The translations under genes and the position numbers were made by a program. A DNA stretch of 64,000 bases, taken from contig JADKCZ010000001.1 in assembly GCA_016718565.1 (NCBI GenBank), positions 496,001-560,000 on the forward strand, written 5' to 3'. The DNA comes from Anaeromyxobacter sp. GTDB lineage: Bacteria > Myxococcota > Myxococcia > Myxococcales > Anaeromyxobacteraceae. Below, one piece after another: positions 26,506 through 34,121 of this stretch (position 1 is the stretch's first letter; the number at the start of each line of letters is the position of its first letter). The notes under the pieces were generated by a model that did not search any database, was not told where the DNA came from, and saw only the letters and a program-made list of their open reading frames with translations.

Positions 26506-27237
26506 TCAGCGGACTGGGCGCTCGGGGTGGAGGGGGCCGCGGGGCGGGGCGGGGAGCTCGATGGCTGGCGCCGTCGCGGTGGCCGGGTTCGGGGTCGTCG
26601 GCGCAGCGATCGGGGAGGGCGGGACCTGGGTTGTCGCCGGGGCGGTCGTGGCCGGAGCGGAGGAGAGATCCCGCGCCGCGCGGCGCATGGCCTTCTGCGC
26701 CGCCTGGTGGGTGAGCCAGCTGAGCAGGTCGCCGACGGCGGAGAAGCCGAGGGACTGCTCCTCGATGAACTGGTAGCGTCGCTCCCAGGCGACCTGCCCG
26801 GCGCCGTCGAGGCGCGACACGGAGACCTCCAGCCGCACCTGGGGACTCCCCGCGCCGAACACCTCGGCCTGCCACGCCCAGTCGAACGTGATCACGCGTG
26901 GCGTCACCACCACCTGGAGGAGAGGTCCCTCGGGCCGCTGGCTCCCGTGCCGGGCGCCGCCGCGGGAGACCTCCCCGAAGGCCCGGAGCGCCGCCTCTCG
27001 CACGATGACGCCGAGCGGAAGCTCCAGGATGTGGCCGCTCCCGGTGCTCGTGGTGGGCCCTCCCTTGAAGACCAGGCCATCCTCGGCGGCGCCCGTGACG
27101 ACGAGGATCGGCTCGTCCATCGCCGGCGCCTCGGCCGTACCGTCCTGGTCGAAGTAGGCGGGCTGGTAGGTGCCGATGGTGGCGCACCCGGCGAGCAGGA
27201 GCGCAAGGGACACGGGGACCAGGGTCCGGCGAAGCAT
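26506..27237 (-). CDS. Lipoprotein, N-terminal part of a likely frameshifted gene
   Basis: 243 residues. Lipobox LLAGC after a clear signal peptide. The globular part (about 20-190) contains DEPILVVTGAAEDGLVFKGG, then strand-rich sequence (LLQVVVTPRVITFDWAWQAE, PQVRLEVSVSRLDG) and an amphipathic helix. It ends in a Pro/Thr/Ala-rich linker and stops just after it. Linkers of this kind normally connect two domains, and an out-of-frame barrel-like continuation follows directly. The envelope location is clear; the function is unknown. Confidence 0.65.
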   Translation of the reverse strand: MLRRTLVPVSLALLLAGCATIGTYQPAYFDQDGTAEAPAMDEPILVVTGAAEDGLVFKGGPTTSTGSGHILELPLGVIVREAALRAFGEVSRGGARHGSQRPEGPLLQVVVTPRVITFDWAWQAEVFGAGSPQVRLEVSVSRLDGAGQVAWERRYQFIEEQSLGFSAVGDLLSWLTHQAAQKAMRRAARDLSSAPATTAPATTQVPPSPIAAPTTPNPATATAPAIELPAPPRGPLHPERPVR

Positions 27238-27810
27238 GGCGCTCCTCCAGCGAGAGACGAGGAGATCCCCGGTGCGGAGCCGACGCCCCGGAGGGGGCTA
27301 CGCTCGTGTGCCCTTCCGGAGTCCCGAGCTCCACACTGGCACGCTCCGTACGGCCCGACAATACGGAGTGGACCGGAGTGTTCCGGCAGCGCCTGGCCGT
27401 GAACCGTCGTGCGTGCCAACGTCGCCGTCCGGTGGCGCACTCCCTCCAGCCCGAGCCGGGCAGCTCTCGGCCCTGCTCGCCGACCTGGCGCGGGTGCCCG
27501 AAGGGCCGCCGGTGCTGGCCGCCGCCTCGGTCCTCCGGCCTGGATGAAGAGGATCGAGACGAAGCGCGGGACGTGGACCGCGCCGATCTCGATCGCCTCA
27601 GAGCTTCCACGGGCCGCCACGCCAGTCACTCGGGGCTCGGCGTCACGCCTACCGACCGCGGTGGCGACGATCGGAGTCCCGCCTTTCCTGGCGATAGTCT
27701 CCAGGAAGAGCGACGGAGGTCGTGCGAATGGGGACGGAGGTAAGTGAAGCTGCGGGCTGCGAGCGACCATGGGCGTTGAGGTTGGACTACACGAATGTTA
27801 TTCAGCATCC
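27238..27810. other. Gene-free stretch, about 570 bases
   Basis: Lies between two divergent genes of segment 1. Several frames are open because of high GC, but none has a ribosome-binding site or recognisable product. An AT-richer patch (GAATGTTATTCAGC near 27795) just before 27811 may be the promoter of the MerR-HicB gene. Confidence 0.5.
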
Positions 27811-28449
27811 ATGTTCGCCACCGGCTACGGCGCGAGGGCCGTCCTTCAGCTCATCGGCATCAGCTACCGCCAGCTCGACCACTGGGCGCGGACGGGGTTG
27901 GTGCGCTCCTCGGTGCGGCAGGCGACCGGGCGCGGGTCGCGGCGGGTCTACTCCTTCCAGGACCTCGTCGCCCTGCGGGTGGTCGGCCAGCTCCGCGAGG
28001 CCGGCGTGAGCGTCCAGACCATCCGCAAGGCCGTGGCGTTCCTCAAGCGGCATGGCGAACAGCCGCTGTCCATGCTCAACCTGGTTGGGCACGGACGGAA
28101 GGTCTTCACGCTGACCGACGACCCCACCAAGCTGATCGAGGCCAGCGAGAACGGCCAGGTGGTGCTGAGCATCAGCGTGGCGTCGCTGGAGCGGCACCTC
28201 AAGGAAGGCGTCACCAGGATCAGCGCCCCCCGGGAGGTCACGGTCCGGGTGCGTGGCAGGGCCTACCGCGCGGTCTTCACGCCGGACCTCGAGGTGGGCG
28301 GGTACAGCGTCGAGGTGCCCGAGCTGCCTGGCTGCATCACCGAGGGCGACGACCTGGCCGAAGCGAAGCGCACGACCCGGGAGGCCATCGAGGCGTGGCT
28401 CTCCGCGGCCGAGCCGGCGAAGACCGGGGGCCGGGCCAGGCCGGGGTAG
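27811..28449 (+). CDS. MerR-type regulator fused to HicB antitoxin
   Basis: 212 residues. Residues about 5-75 are a MerR winged helix (LIGISYRQLDHWARTGLV, SRRVYSFQDLVALRVV, LREAGVSVQTIRKAV). A middle domain follows (FTLTDDPTKLIEASENGQVV). The last about 70 residues are a HicB fold (VRGRAYRAVFTPDLEVGGYS, ELPGCITEGDDLAEAKRTTREAIEAWL). The start at 27811 is chosen because MerR domains begin here; an in-frame ATG at 27769 would add 14 residues. hicA follows seven bases later, so this is the antitoxin of a HicAB pair whose DNA-binding part has been replaced or supplemented by a MerR domain. Confidence 0.8.
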   Translation: MFATGYGARAVLQLIGISYRQLDHWARTGLVRSSVRQATGRGSRRVYSFQDLVALRVVGQLREAGVSVQTIRKAVAFLKRHGEQPLSMLNLVGHGRKVFTLTDDPTKLIEASENGQVVLSISVASLERHLKEGVTRISAPREVTVRVRGRAYRAVFTPDLEVGGYSVEVPELPGCITEGDDLAEAKRTTREAIEAWLSAAEPAKTGGRARPG

Positions 28450-28456
28450 GAAGCCC

Positions 28457-28681
28457 GTGGGGAGGATGGCCACGCTGCAGGCTCTCCGGATGATCAGGGC
28501 GCTCGTGCGCCTCGGCTGGACGCTGGACCGGGCGGCGGGCAGCCATCACATCCTCACCAGGCCGGGCCACAACCCCGTCACGGTCCCCGTGAAGAAGGGC
28601 GCCAAGCTGAAGGAGGGGACCGCGAGCTCCATCCTCCGCCAGGGCGGGATCGACGAGGAGACGTTCTTCGACGCCTACTGA
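28457..28681 (+). CDS. hicA: HicA-family mRNA interferase toxin
   Basis: 74 residues from a GTG at 28457 with AGGAAG five bases upstream; an ATG at 28466 is possible but sits directly on the GGAGG. It shows the HicA double-stranded-RNA-binding-like fold: LVRLGWTLDRAAGSHHIL with the catalytic-position His, TVPVKKGAKLKEGTASSILRQGGI. It cleaves mRNA when released from HicB. The partner is the upstream MerR-HicB fusion. Last gene of segment 1 before the hairpin and att copy 2. Confidence 0.85.
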   Translation: MGRMATLQALRMIRALVRLGWTLDRAAGSHHILTRPGHNPVTVPVKKGAKLKEGTASSILRQGGIDEETFFDAY

Positions 28682-28878
28682 AGCAGGAGGGCCAGCACGT
28701 GGTCGCCGCCCGGCGAGCTGGAGAGGATCCACCGCGGGCGCGGCAGGCGCGGGACCGAGGCCTCAGCGCGTGAGGCTGACGGGCCTCCCTGAGAATCCCC
28801 GGTCGATTCGAGGACTCGGGGCCTGCGGCACGAAGCGGACAACGCCCGCAGACAACGATCTGCACCCCCCAGAAACGC

Positions 28879-28912
28879 CCGAGGGGCTACCCGCTGCCGG
28901 GTAACCCCTCGG
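28879..28912 (-). terminator. Hairpin at the right end of segment 1
   Basis: 15-bp stem with one G-T pair (CCGAGGGGCTACCCG against CGGGTAACCCCTCGG) and a 4-base loop, four bases outside att copy 2. It sits where a tRNA transcript from the minus strand would need termination after island insertion. Confidence 0.65.
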
Positions 28913-28918
28913 AAAGTC

Positions 28919-28963
28919 TGGAGCGGGAAACCGGATTCGAACCGGCGACCCTCAGCTTGGGAA
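28919..28963 (-). repeat. att copy 2: 45-bp 3' half of tRNA-Gly(CCC)
   Basis: Identical to 60565-60609 over 45 bases; no 5' half. Junction between segments 1 and 2. Confidence 0.9.
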
Positions 28964-29080
28964 TGGACTTCACTGACAGTCCATCGGCTGATAGGGGCTC
29001 GCAAGCGCTGGCAACGACTGGCGATGGGGAGGGTGGTGGCGTCCAGCGGTCCCAGCCGAAACAGATGCTTCTCAGGGGTT

Positions 29081-29102
29081 TTGTTACCCCCTTGCTACCC
29101 GG
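29081..29102 (+). promoter_or_regulatory. Putative integrase arm site, left end of segment 2
   Basis: Two tandem 11-mers, TTGTTACCCCC and TTGCTACCCGG. The same pair with two base changes occurs at 39994-40014 near the other end of this segment and nowhere else that I noticed. Confidence 0.55.
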
Positions 29103-29133
29103 AAAAGTGACCGTGAGTGCGGAGCCGGAGCGG

Positions 29134-29310
29134 ATGCTGACGGTGCTGGAGGTGGCCAGGCTGCTCCGGGTGTCCACGGCGACGGTCTACAAGCTGTGCG
29201 AGCGGGGGGAGCTCGCGCATGTGCGGGTGTTGAACGCGTTGAGAATCCCGCAACTGGCCCTCCACTCGCTCAAGGCCGGGGGCCGGCGTCCCGGTCCACA
29301 GCCGACCTGA
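29134..29310 (+). CDS. AlpA/excisionase-like helix-turn-helix protein
   Basis: 58 residues: LTVLEVARLLRVSTATVYKL then a short strand pair (GELAHVRVLNALRIP). This is the MerR-like excisionase fold that reads DNA in phage and island excision. The ATG at 29134 has GGAG motifs three and nine bases upstream; a GTG at 29107 is in frame. The homologous gene at 40282 holds the same position in segment 3. The 3' end overlaps the converging gene at 29270. Confidence 0.75.
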   Translation: MLTVLEVARLLRVSTATVYKLCERGELAHVRVLNALRIPQLALHSLKAGGRRPGPQPT

Positions 29311-29743
29311 CGACGGTCGCGACCTCGTCGTGGGAGTAGAAGGCAAGCGGCCCCTGCGACGCGCTCAGGACGAAGCAATCCCAGAGGAAGAGGACGCCGA
29401 GCGCCACGAACGAGAGCGCGTCCTCTACTTCGTCGGCCGCGAAGACCTGGGCCGGGGTCTCAATGAGCGGGCGGTGCTCGCCGTAGGAAAGCCGCAACCG
29501 CTGAAAGAGGTGGGGGAGCTCGCCCGAGGGCCAAACGCTCCAGTCGGTGAACCAGACCAGGAGTTCGCCAGGCGCACCGAAGTCCCTGAAGTGCTGTCGC
29601 ACCATCGCCACCCGGCGGCCCGCGTCGTTCTCGATCTTCTCGTCGATGGCGCTGGCGGTCATGACCGGCCGGTGCCGCTCGTCCACCAAGACGTCGTGCT
29701 TGGCACACCAGGCGACGGCCTCGTCACGCGTGAGTGCCTTCAT
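29270..29743 (-). CDS. Hypothetical protein, last gene of a four-gene operon
   Basis: 157 residues; ATG at 29743 preceded by GGAGGG. Starts MKALTRDEAVAWCAKHDVLV, with a conserved-looking aromatic stretch LLVWFTDWSVWPSGELPHLF and an acidic helix near the end (FAADEVEDALSFVALGVLFLWD). Cytoplasmic. Its size and acidity resemble small immunity proteins, but no toxin is recognised beside it. It follows the 249-residue gene by 39 bases. Confidence 0.65.
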   Translation of the reverse strand: MKALTRDEAVAWCAKHDVLVDERHRPVMTASAIDEKIENDAGRRVAMVRQHFRDFGAPGELLVWFTDWSVWPSGELPHLFQRLRLSYGEHRPLIETPAQVFAADEVEDALSFVALGVLFLWDCFVLSASQGPLAFYSHDEVATVVRSAVDRDAGPRP

Positions 29744-29782
29744 TCGGGCGCCCTCCATGCCGCATGTCACTAACGAATGGCG

Positions 29783-30532
29783 TCATACGGAAGGCTCGAG
29801 CGGGTACCTCACGATGAGGCCCGGGAACCAGGCGGACAGTGGGGCAGGTCCTGCCACCTCCGCACTGGCGAACTCGCGGCATCCAGCGAGGGCCTCGTCG
29901 TAGGAGTCGATGAGCCCGTGCTCGTTGGGCCGAATCCCGAGGCGATTCCACACGGCGGCCTCGTTGAGGTGGAGCGAGGCCGGGCTGTTGAAGCTGCAGC
30001 CCACCTCGGCGATCAAGGGCTCGTGGCCGAGCGGAGTGCCTCCGGGGGCCAGCGGCTGACCCAGCTCCGTAGTCAGGTGAACGCCGCTTGCTCCGGTCGG
30101 CGCGTAGCCCGGCACCTGCGGTGGAGGCTCGGTTCCTTGCTGCAGGCCCTCCAGGACCGAGCGGCGGACGCCGAGCCCCCAAAGCTCGAGGCCTTGAGCC
30201 CCGGACAGGAACATGCGGGCGATGGTCCGGGCATCCTCGATGCGGAAGATGACGTCCCAGGCGCCAAACGCCTTGCCGAAGGCCGCGTCGGCCCACGCGT
30301 GGACTCGAGCCAGGTCGGCCCCGGCGATGCCGAACTGCTGGGCGTCGCGGACCCGGCGCTCCGGGGGCTCCTTGCACCAGCTCAGCGCCCAGGACTCCGG
30401 GAAGAACCGCCGCGGCGAGTGGTCGTGCCCCAGCGTGATGGCCCGGTGGCCTGGCCGTACAGGATCAACGAGCCGCGACAGGAAGTAGCCGGCGGACAGG
30501 TACTCATCTAGGCCAACTGTGCGGGTCACCAT
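29783..30532 (-). CDS. Hypothetical protein, 249 residues
   Basis: No recognised domain. It contains HRAITLGHDHSPRRFFPESW early, then FGIAGADLARVHAWADAAFG and SYDEALAGCREFASAEVAG. There are many aromatic and His residues but no clear catalytic motif, and no signal or membrane segment. The ATG at 30532 lies 12 bases after the stop of the small membrane protein gene, so it belongs to the operon 31452-29270. Confidence 0.65.
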   Translation of the reverse strand: MVTRTVGLDEYLSAGYFLSRLVDPVRPGHRAITLGHDHSPRRFFPESWALSWCKEPPERRVRDAQQFGIAGADLARVHAWADAAFGKAFGAWDVIFRIEDARTIARMFLSGAQGLELWGLGVRRSVLEGLQQGTEPPPQVPGYAPTGASGVHLTTELGQPLAPGGTPLGHEPLIAEVGCSFNSPASLHLNEAAVWNRLGIRPNEHGLIDSYDEALAGCREFASAEVAGPAPLSAWFPGLIVRYPLEPSV

Positions 30533-30544
30533 GGCTGCGTCGCC

Positions 30545-30850
30545 TCAGGGCATCCTGCGGCCGTAGCCCGGCGGTGGTTTGGCCCACCAGCCGTCCGGGA
30601 CGATCGCCCAGTACGCGATGCTGACCATGGCAGCGAGCACCAGCACCCTCGGGAGCCGAGGGGCCAATGTCCTCCCGAGGGCTCCGCCGATGATGGCGGC
30701 GGCCGCGAGCGACGGGAGGAGGAGCCGGGAGCCATTGCCGAAGAAGTCCCCCGGCGTGGCGGCCGCCCAGGAGACCCAGGCCAAGGTCACGCCGGAGAAC
30801 ATCCCGAGTAGGAGGCCGACGGCCCGGTTCTGGATGAAACGGTTGGCCAT
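30545..30850 (-). CDS. Small membrane protein with three hydrophobic segments
   Basis: 101 residues. Hydrophobic segments at about 10-32, 45-60 and 68-85 (AVGLLLGMFSGVTLAWVSW, LLLPSLAAAAIIGGALG, VLVLAAMVSIAYWAIV). The ATG at 30850 overlaps the upstream stop (TGATG), so it is translationally coupled to the secreted protein gene. Function unknown. Confidence 0.65.
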   Translation of the reverse strand: MANRFIQNRAVGLLLGMFSGVTLAWVSWAAATPGDFFGNGSRLLLPSLAAAAIIGGALGRTLAPRLPRVLVLAAMVSIAYWAIVPDGWWAKPPPGYGRRMP

Positions 30851-31452
30851 CACAGCCGATCCATGTACGCCACAATGCCGTCGACCAGCTGACCCGAGAT
30901 GTGGAGCGTCAGCTTCGTGTAGCCGGAGCCCTCTGGAGGCAGCGCCCCGTACTGCAGCACGCCCTTCGTACGCTTCCCTGAGTCGCCAAGAGCCCGGACA
31001 ACATCAGCCACTGACATTCCAAGGTGGATGCCCCCTGCGGTACCTGCGGTCTTGGAGAGGCCGGCAAGGCGGCTGCACTTGGGACGCTTCACGTCGACGT
31101 CGACAGCCTCCTCGGGGAGTTCGGGTGCGAAGCTCAGACGGGAGACGGTCGTCGCAAGCTGGATGGTGGTCAGGCGCAGCGACTGACCATTGCCCTCGCT
31201 GTTGGAACAGAGGCCGAGGGCGGTGCCATCGGAGCCGACGAAACAGGCGCACCGTGCCCCAGCAGCTGCATCGAGCCCGTTGTGCGCGATCTCTGCCTTG
31301 CCGAGGCGCTTGAGCGCTCCGTCAACCGAGTCCTTCCCGACCGTCATGCCCAGCACCTTGAGGTGCGGCTGGAGCTTGGCGGGCAGGTCAGGGTTGCCAT
31401 CGGTGGCAACGCTGACGCTGGCGATGAGAAGGGCGAGGGTTCCGGCGGTCAT
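30850..31452 (-). CDS. Secreted protein, first gene of a four-gene operon
   Basis: 200 residues. Signal peptide MTAGTLALLIASVSVATDG. Two copies of a similar module appear: HLKVLGMTVGKDSVDGALKR and GGIHLGMSVADVVRALGDSG. These resemble the LGMS-x-x-x-V-x-x-x-LG pattern of BLIP/SmpA-like periplasmic domains. Four cysteines (ARCACF, LCSN, PKCS) may form disulfides. A periplasmic location is inferred. Confidence 0.65.
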   Translation of the reverse strand: MTAGTLALLIASVSVATDGNPDLPAKLQPHLKVLGMTVGKDSVDGALKRLGKAEIAHNGLDAAAGARCACFVGSDGTALGLCSNSEGNGQSLRLTTIQLATTVSRLSFAPELPEEAVDVDVKRPKCSRLAGLSKTAGTAGGIHLGMSVADVVRALGDSGKRTKGVLQYGALPPEGSGYTKLTLHISGQLVDGIVAYMDRL

Positions 31453-31543
31453 GGTGCAGAGTCTAGCTCACGGAGAGTGCGCCCGGTGACCTGGAGCACA
31501 TGTGAGCAAGGCGGCATTCGCTTTGGAGGGGCCGGCGCGAGCC

Positions 31544-31834
31544 TTAGGCGGCTCTCACGGCCTCGCCGAAGATGCGGTCCCGCTGCTCAGGCCGGATCAT
31601 GCCGGGAGTCGCCAGGTCGACGCGGCAGCCGAGAAGCCTCTCGAGCTCGTGCTGGACGCGGACCAGGCCGAGGTAGCCGACCGGCCGGTCGAATTCGGCG
31701 ATGAGGTCGAGGTCACTATCGGGCCGGGCCTCGTCGCGGGCGACCGAGCCGAAGATGAGGAGCGAGCTGATGCCAAGCCGCCGGAGGTCGTCCACGTGGG
31801 AGGCGAAGAACTCGATGGCTTCAGCGCGGCGCAC
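31544..31834 (-). CDS. MNT-type minimal nucleotidyltransferase
   Basis: 96 residues from a GTG at 31834. It contains the pol-beta nucleotidyltransferase signature FGSVARDEARPDSDLDLIAE (GS followed by DxD), then a helix and RVDLATPGMI. Such small proteins are usually the MNT antitoxin half of HEPN/MNT pairs and adenylylate the HEPN toxin. No HEPN gene is next to it on either side, so it appears to be an orphan. Confidence 0.75.
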   Translation of the reverse strand: MRRAEAIEFFASHVDDLRRLGISSLLIFGSVARDEARPDSDLDLIAEFDRPVGYLGLVRVQHELERLLGCRVDLATPGMIRPEQRDRIFGEAVRAA

Positions 31835-31988
31835 GTCCGGACAGTAGAGCCGGGCAGGCCGGTGTGGAAGCCCTCGGCGGGCGGTCGCTGGGCGACGGTC
31901 GCTCGAGCGGTCGTTGAGAGTTGACGCCCAGACCAATGGTGCAGGACAGTCCGTCTCGCGGATCGACCGCGAATCTGGGGTCAACAAC

Positions 31989-32429
31989 ATGCACTGGAGT
32001 CTCGACCGGAAGAAGACGCTGCCGCTGGCGATGCTGTGGGCGGCTGCTGCTGCCCTACTGGCGTGGTTCGCGCATCCGATCCCGGTCGGCCTTGTCGCAG
32101 GGGGGCTGCTGCTGGGCATCCCGGTTGGAATCATGCAGCGACGCGGCCTGACGGAGAACCCTGATGCGTTCCGCCAGGCCTCGACGGCACGCCAGGTTCG
32201 GAGCGCGTTGACATCGACTCGTTCGGGGAGGCTGGCACTGAGGACGCAGTGGGGGTCGGCGGCCATCCTGCTGGCCGGCTCACTCCTACAGACCATGAGC
32301 GCGCGGGATGCCCTGCCGTCGAACCCGGCGCTCGGGGCAATCGCCGCCTACCTCGGTCTGATGCTCACGAGGGACCTGTTCGCTCTGCCCGCGCTCCGAA
32401 CCCTTGAGAGGGGCGCGGCGCCGCCTTGA
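31989..32429 (+). CDS. Small membrane protein, hypothetical
   Basis: 146 residues with about four hydrophobic segments (PLAMLWAAAAALLAWFAH, VGLVAGGLLLGIPVGIM, GSAAILLAGSLLQTM, LGAIAAYLGLMLT). The ATG at 31989 follows an AT-richer stretch. Lies between divergent nucleotidyltransferase genes. Function unknown. Confidence 0.6.
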   Translation: MHWSLDRKKTLPLAMLWAAAAALLAWFAHPIPVGLVAGGLLLGIPVGIMQRRGLTENPDAFRQASTARQVRSALTSTRSGRLALRTQWGSAAILLAGSLLQTMSARDALPSNPALGAIAAYLGLMLTRDLFALPALRTLERGAAPP

Positions 32430-32454
32430 CCGGAGTAGCGCGTGCGCCGAGTCC

Positions 32455-32476
32455 AGTATCGGATATACTGATACCA
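32455..32476 (+). promoter_or_regulatory. AT-rich inverted repeat before the nucleotidyltransferase gene
   Basis: GTATC-GGATATACT-GATAC, an inverted repeat with 5-bp arms containing a TATACT -10-like hexamer, directly before the ATG at 32479. Stands out in high-GC DNA; a promoter overlapped by an operator is likely. Confidence 0.5.
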
Positions 32477-32478
32477 TC

Positions 32479-33018
32479 ATGGACCCGCGCACCACGCTCA
32501 CCGCCTTCGACCGGTACCTGGCCGACCGGGGCCTCGCCCTGGAGGCCGTGGTCGTGGGCGGCGCCGCGCTCAACCTCCTCGGGGTCATCACGCGCCAGAC
32601 GCGCGACTGCGACATCCTCCACCCGGCGCTCCCTCCCGAAGTGGTGGAGGCGTCGCGGGCCTTCGCGGCCGAGGTGACTGCCGCGGGGGGGAAGCTCAAG
32701 GAGGACTGGCTCAACAACGGGCCGAGCGCGCTCGCGCCACTGCTCCCGGCGGGGTGGGAGCTGCGGCTGCAGGAGGTCTTCCGCGGGCGGGTGCTGGTCC
32801 TCCGCTCGCTGCACCGCGGCGACCTCCTCAAGTCGAAGCTCTTCGCCCTGTGCGACCGGGGGTTCGACCTGCCGGACTGCCTGGCTCTCGCGCCCACGCC
32901 GGAGGAGTTGGCGGAGGCCGTGGTCTGGCTCGAGCCGCAGGACCTTAACCCCCGCTGGCCGGCCCACGTCCGCAGCACGCTCGGCGACCTCGGCCGGAGG
33001 CTCGGCCATGGCCCATAG
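32479..33018 (+). CDS. DUF6036-like nucleotidyltransferase
   Basis: 179 residues. VVVGGAALNLLG and TRQTRDCDIL give the GG...(D)xD layout of the nucleotidyltransferase fold found in DUF6036 and AbiEii-like toxins. The later segment LRSLHRGDLLKSKLFALCDR is typical of the same group. Overlaps the next gene by 11 bases, so the two are made as a pair; a toxin-antitoxin or abortive-infection role is inferred from the fold and the pairing. Confidence 0.7.
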   Translation: MDPRTTLTAFDRYLADRGLALEAVVVGGAALNLLGVITRQTRDCDILHPALPPEVVEASRAFAAEVTAAGGKLKEDWLNNGPSALAPLLPAGWELRLQEVFRGRVLVLRSLHRGDLLKSKLFALCDRGFDLPDCLALAPTPEELAEAVVWLEPQDLNPRWPAHVRSTLGDLGRRLGHGP

Positions 33019-33691
33019 GCGCGCCATCGCGCCGGCCCAGGTGCCAACCGGCGACGAGCTCACGGCCAACCTGGTCGGGATCGGCCTGCTCGTCGGCGGA
33101 GAGGGCTCGCGGGACCCCAACATCGAGGACACCCTCCTCGCCGCCTCAATTGAGGGCCTGGAGCGCGACGACCTGCGCGTGCTGGCCGTGCTCGTCACCT
33201 GGTTCGGCGTCCACTCGGGGCACGTGAACGCCGACCGGCTGACGCGGCTCGCAGCGCTGCAGGAGTCGAAACGGGTCCGCGCCTTCTGGTCTGCGCTCGC
33301 CCGCTGGCGGGCCACCGACCGGCGCTTCGCCAGGCTGGCCCGCGCCTACCGGGGTCCCCGGCTCGACCTCCTCTCGACCGGCACCGACTTCCAGGTGGCG
33401 CGCCACGGGGAGGATGACCGCTTCGCCGGCTCGAAGTTCCGCGTGCCGGCCAACGTCCTGCGCGACCGGCCGGCCGACGTGCTCCAGCCAGCCGAGCTGG
33501 CCAGGTCGCACGCCGCCTACCGCTGGCGCCTCGTCATCGGGCCCACCTACCGGGCCGACATGTGGGCGGCGCTGGAGCGGCAACCGGACCTCTCGGCCGC
33601 CGCGCTGGCGAGGGCGACATACGGATCCTTCGCCACGGCGTGGCAGGTGCGGAGGGACTTCGCCGCGTGGAGGAGTGCCAGTGGTAGGTAA
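33008..33691 (+). CDS. Partner of the nucleotidyltransferase, hypothetical
   Basis: 227 residues, all alpha-helical by appearance (DPNIEDTLLAASIEGLERDD, DRLTRLAALQESKRVRAFWS). The C-terminus (LSAAALARATYGSFATAWQV) looks like a helix-turn-helix and could bind the operator upstream. It overlaps the nucleotidyltransferase gene by 11 bases and the hicB gene by 11 bases. A likely antitoxin/regulator, on position and helix-turn-helix only. Confidence 0.6.
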   Translation: MAHRRAIAPAQVPTGDELTANLVGIGLLVGGEGSRDPNIEDTLLAASIEGLERDDLRVLAVLVTWFGVHSGHVNADRLTRLAALQESKRVRAFWSALARWRATDRRFARLARAYRGPRLDLLSTGTDFQVARHGEDDRFAGSKFRVPANVLRDRPADVLQPAELARSHAAYRWRLVIGPTYRADMWAALERQPDLSAAALARATYGSFATAWQVRRDFAAWRSASGR

Positions 33692-33971
33692 GCCGACGCC
33701 TCGGAAGGCACGTCCCGGCCGGCGCGTGGTGGTCCTCCGCGTGCGGGGGCGCGTCTACCACGCTGTGCTCACGCCCGACCGGAAGGCAGGTGGCTACACG
33801 GTCCGCGTGCCTGGGCTACCCGGCTGCATCACCGAGGGCGACACACTCGCCGAGGCGAAGCGCATGACGAAGGAGGCCATCGATCTGTGGCTGTCGGTGG
33901 CCGAGCTGGAGGGGGTCCGAATCCGTGCGACGCCGCCGTCACGGTCCCCGCGAGGGAGGGCGCTACGCTGA
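33681..33971 (+). CDS. Orphan HicB-family antitoxin
   Basis: 96 residues from a GTG at 33681 with GGAGGAG five bases upstream. VRGRVYHAVLTPDRKAGGYT and LPGCITEGDTLAEAKRMTKE are nearly the same as the HicB half of the MerR-HicB fusion in segment 1. No hicA follows (126 bases to the next gene), so it is an orphan. It could neutralise the HicA of segment 1 or serve the nucleotidyltransferase pair that it overlaps. Confidence 0.8.
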   Translation: MVGKPTPRKARPGRRVVVLRVRGRVYHAVLTPDRKAGGYTVRVPGLPGCITEGDTLAEAKRMTKEAIDLWLSVAELEGVRIRATPPSRSPRGRALR

Positions 33972-34121
33972 GAAACGTCCATACTGCGGCAGGCAGGCAC
34001 GGGCGAGGGCAAACTCTTCGAGGCGCGCCGAGGCCGGTGGAGGAACGCTCCGCCAGTAGCCCACCGGGGAGGTACAGTTCGGTCTGGGGAGGGCTACTTG
34101 GCCGACGACACCGGAGATCCG

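Larger units (their letters stand above)
25657..28963. mobile_element. Island segment 1 (about 3.3 kb, no recombinase left)
   Basis: Bounded by att copies 1 and 2. It carries a broken lipoprotein/barrel gene, a MerR-HicB fusion gene and hicA, and no integrase. The bases just inside each end are related in inverted orientation: GCAGATC-ATTGT-TCGATT-GTTGTCCGC at 25790-25816, and its reverse-complement relative at 28835-28863 with a 2-base length difference. These may be remnants of recombinase arm sites. Best read as a relic island. Confidence 0.65.
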
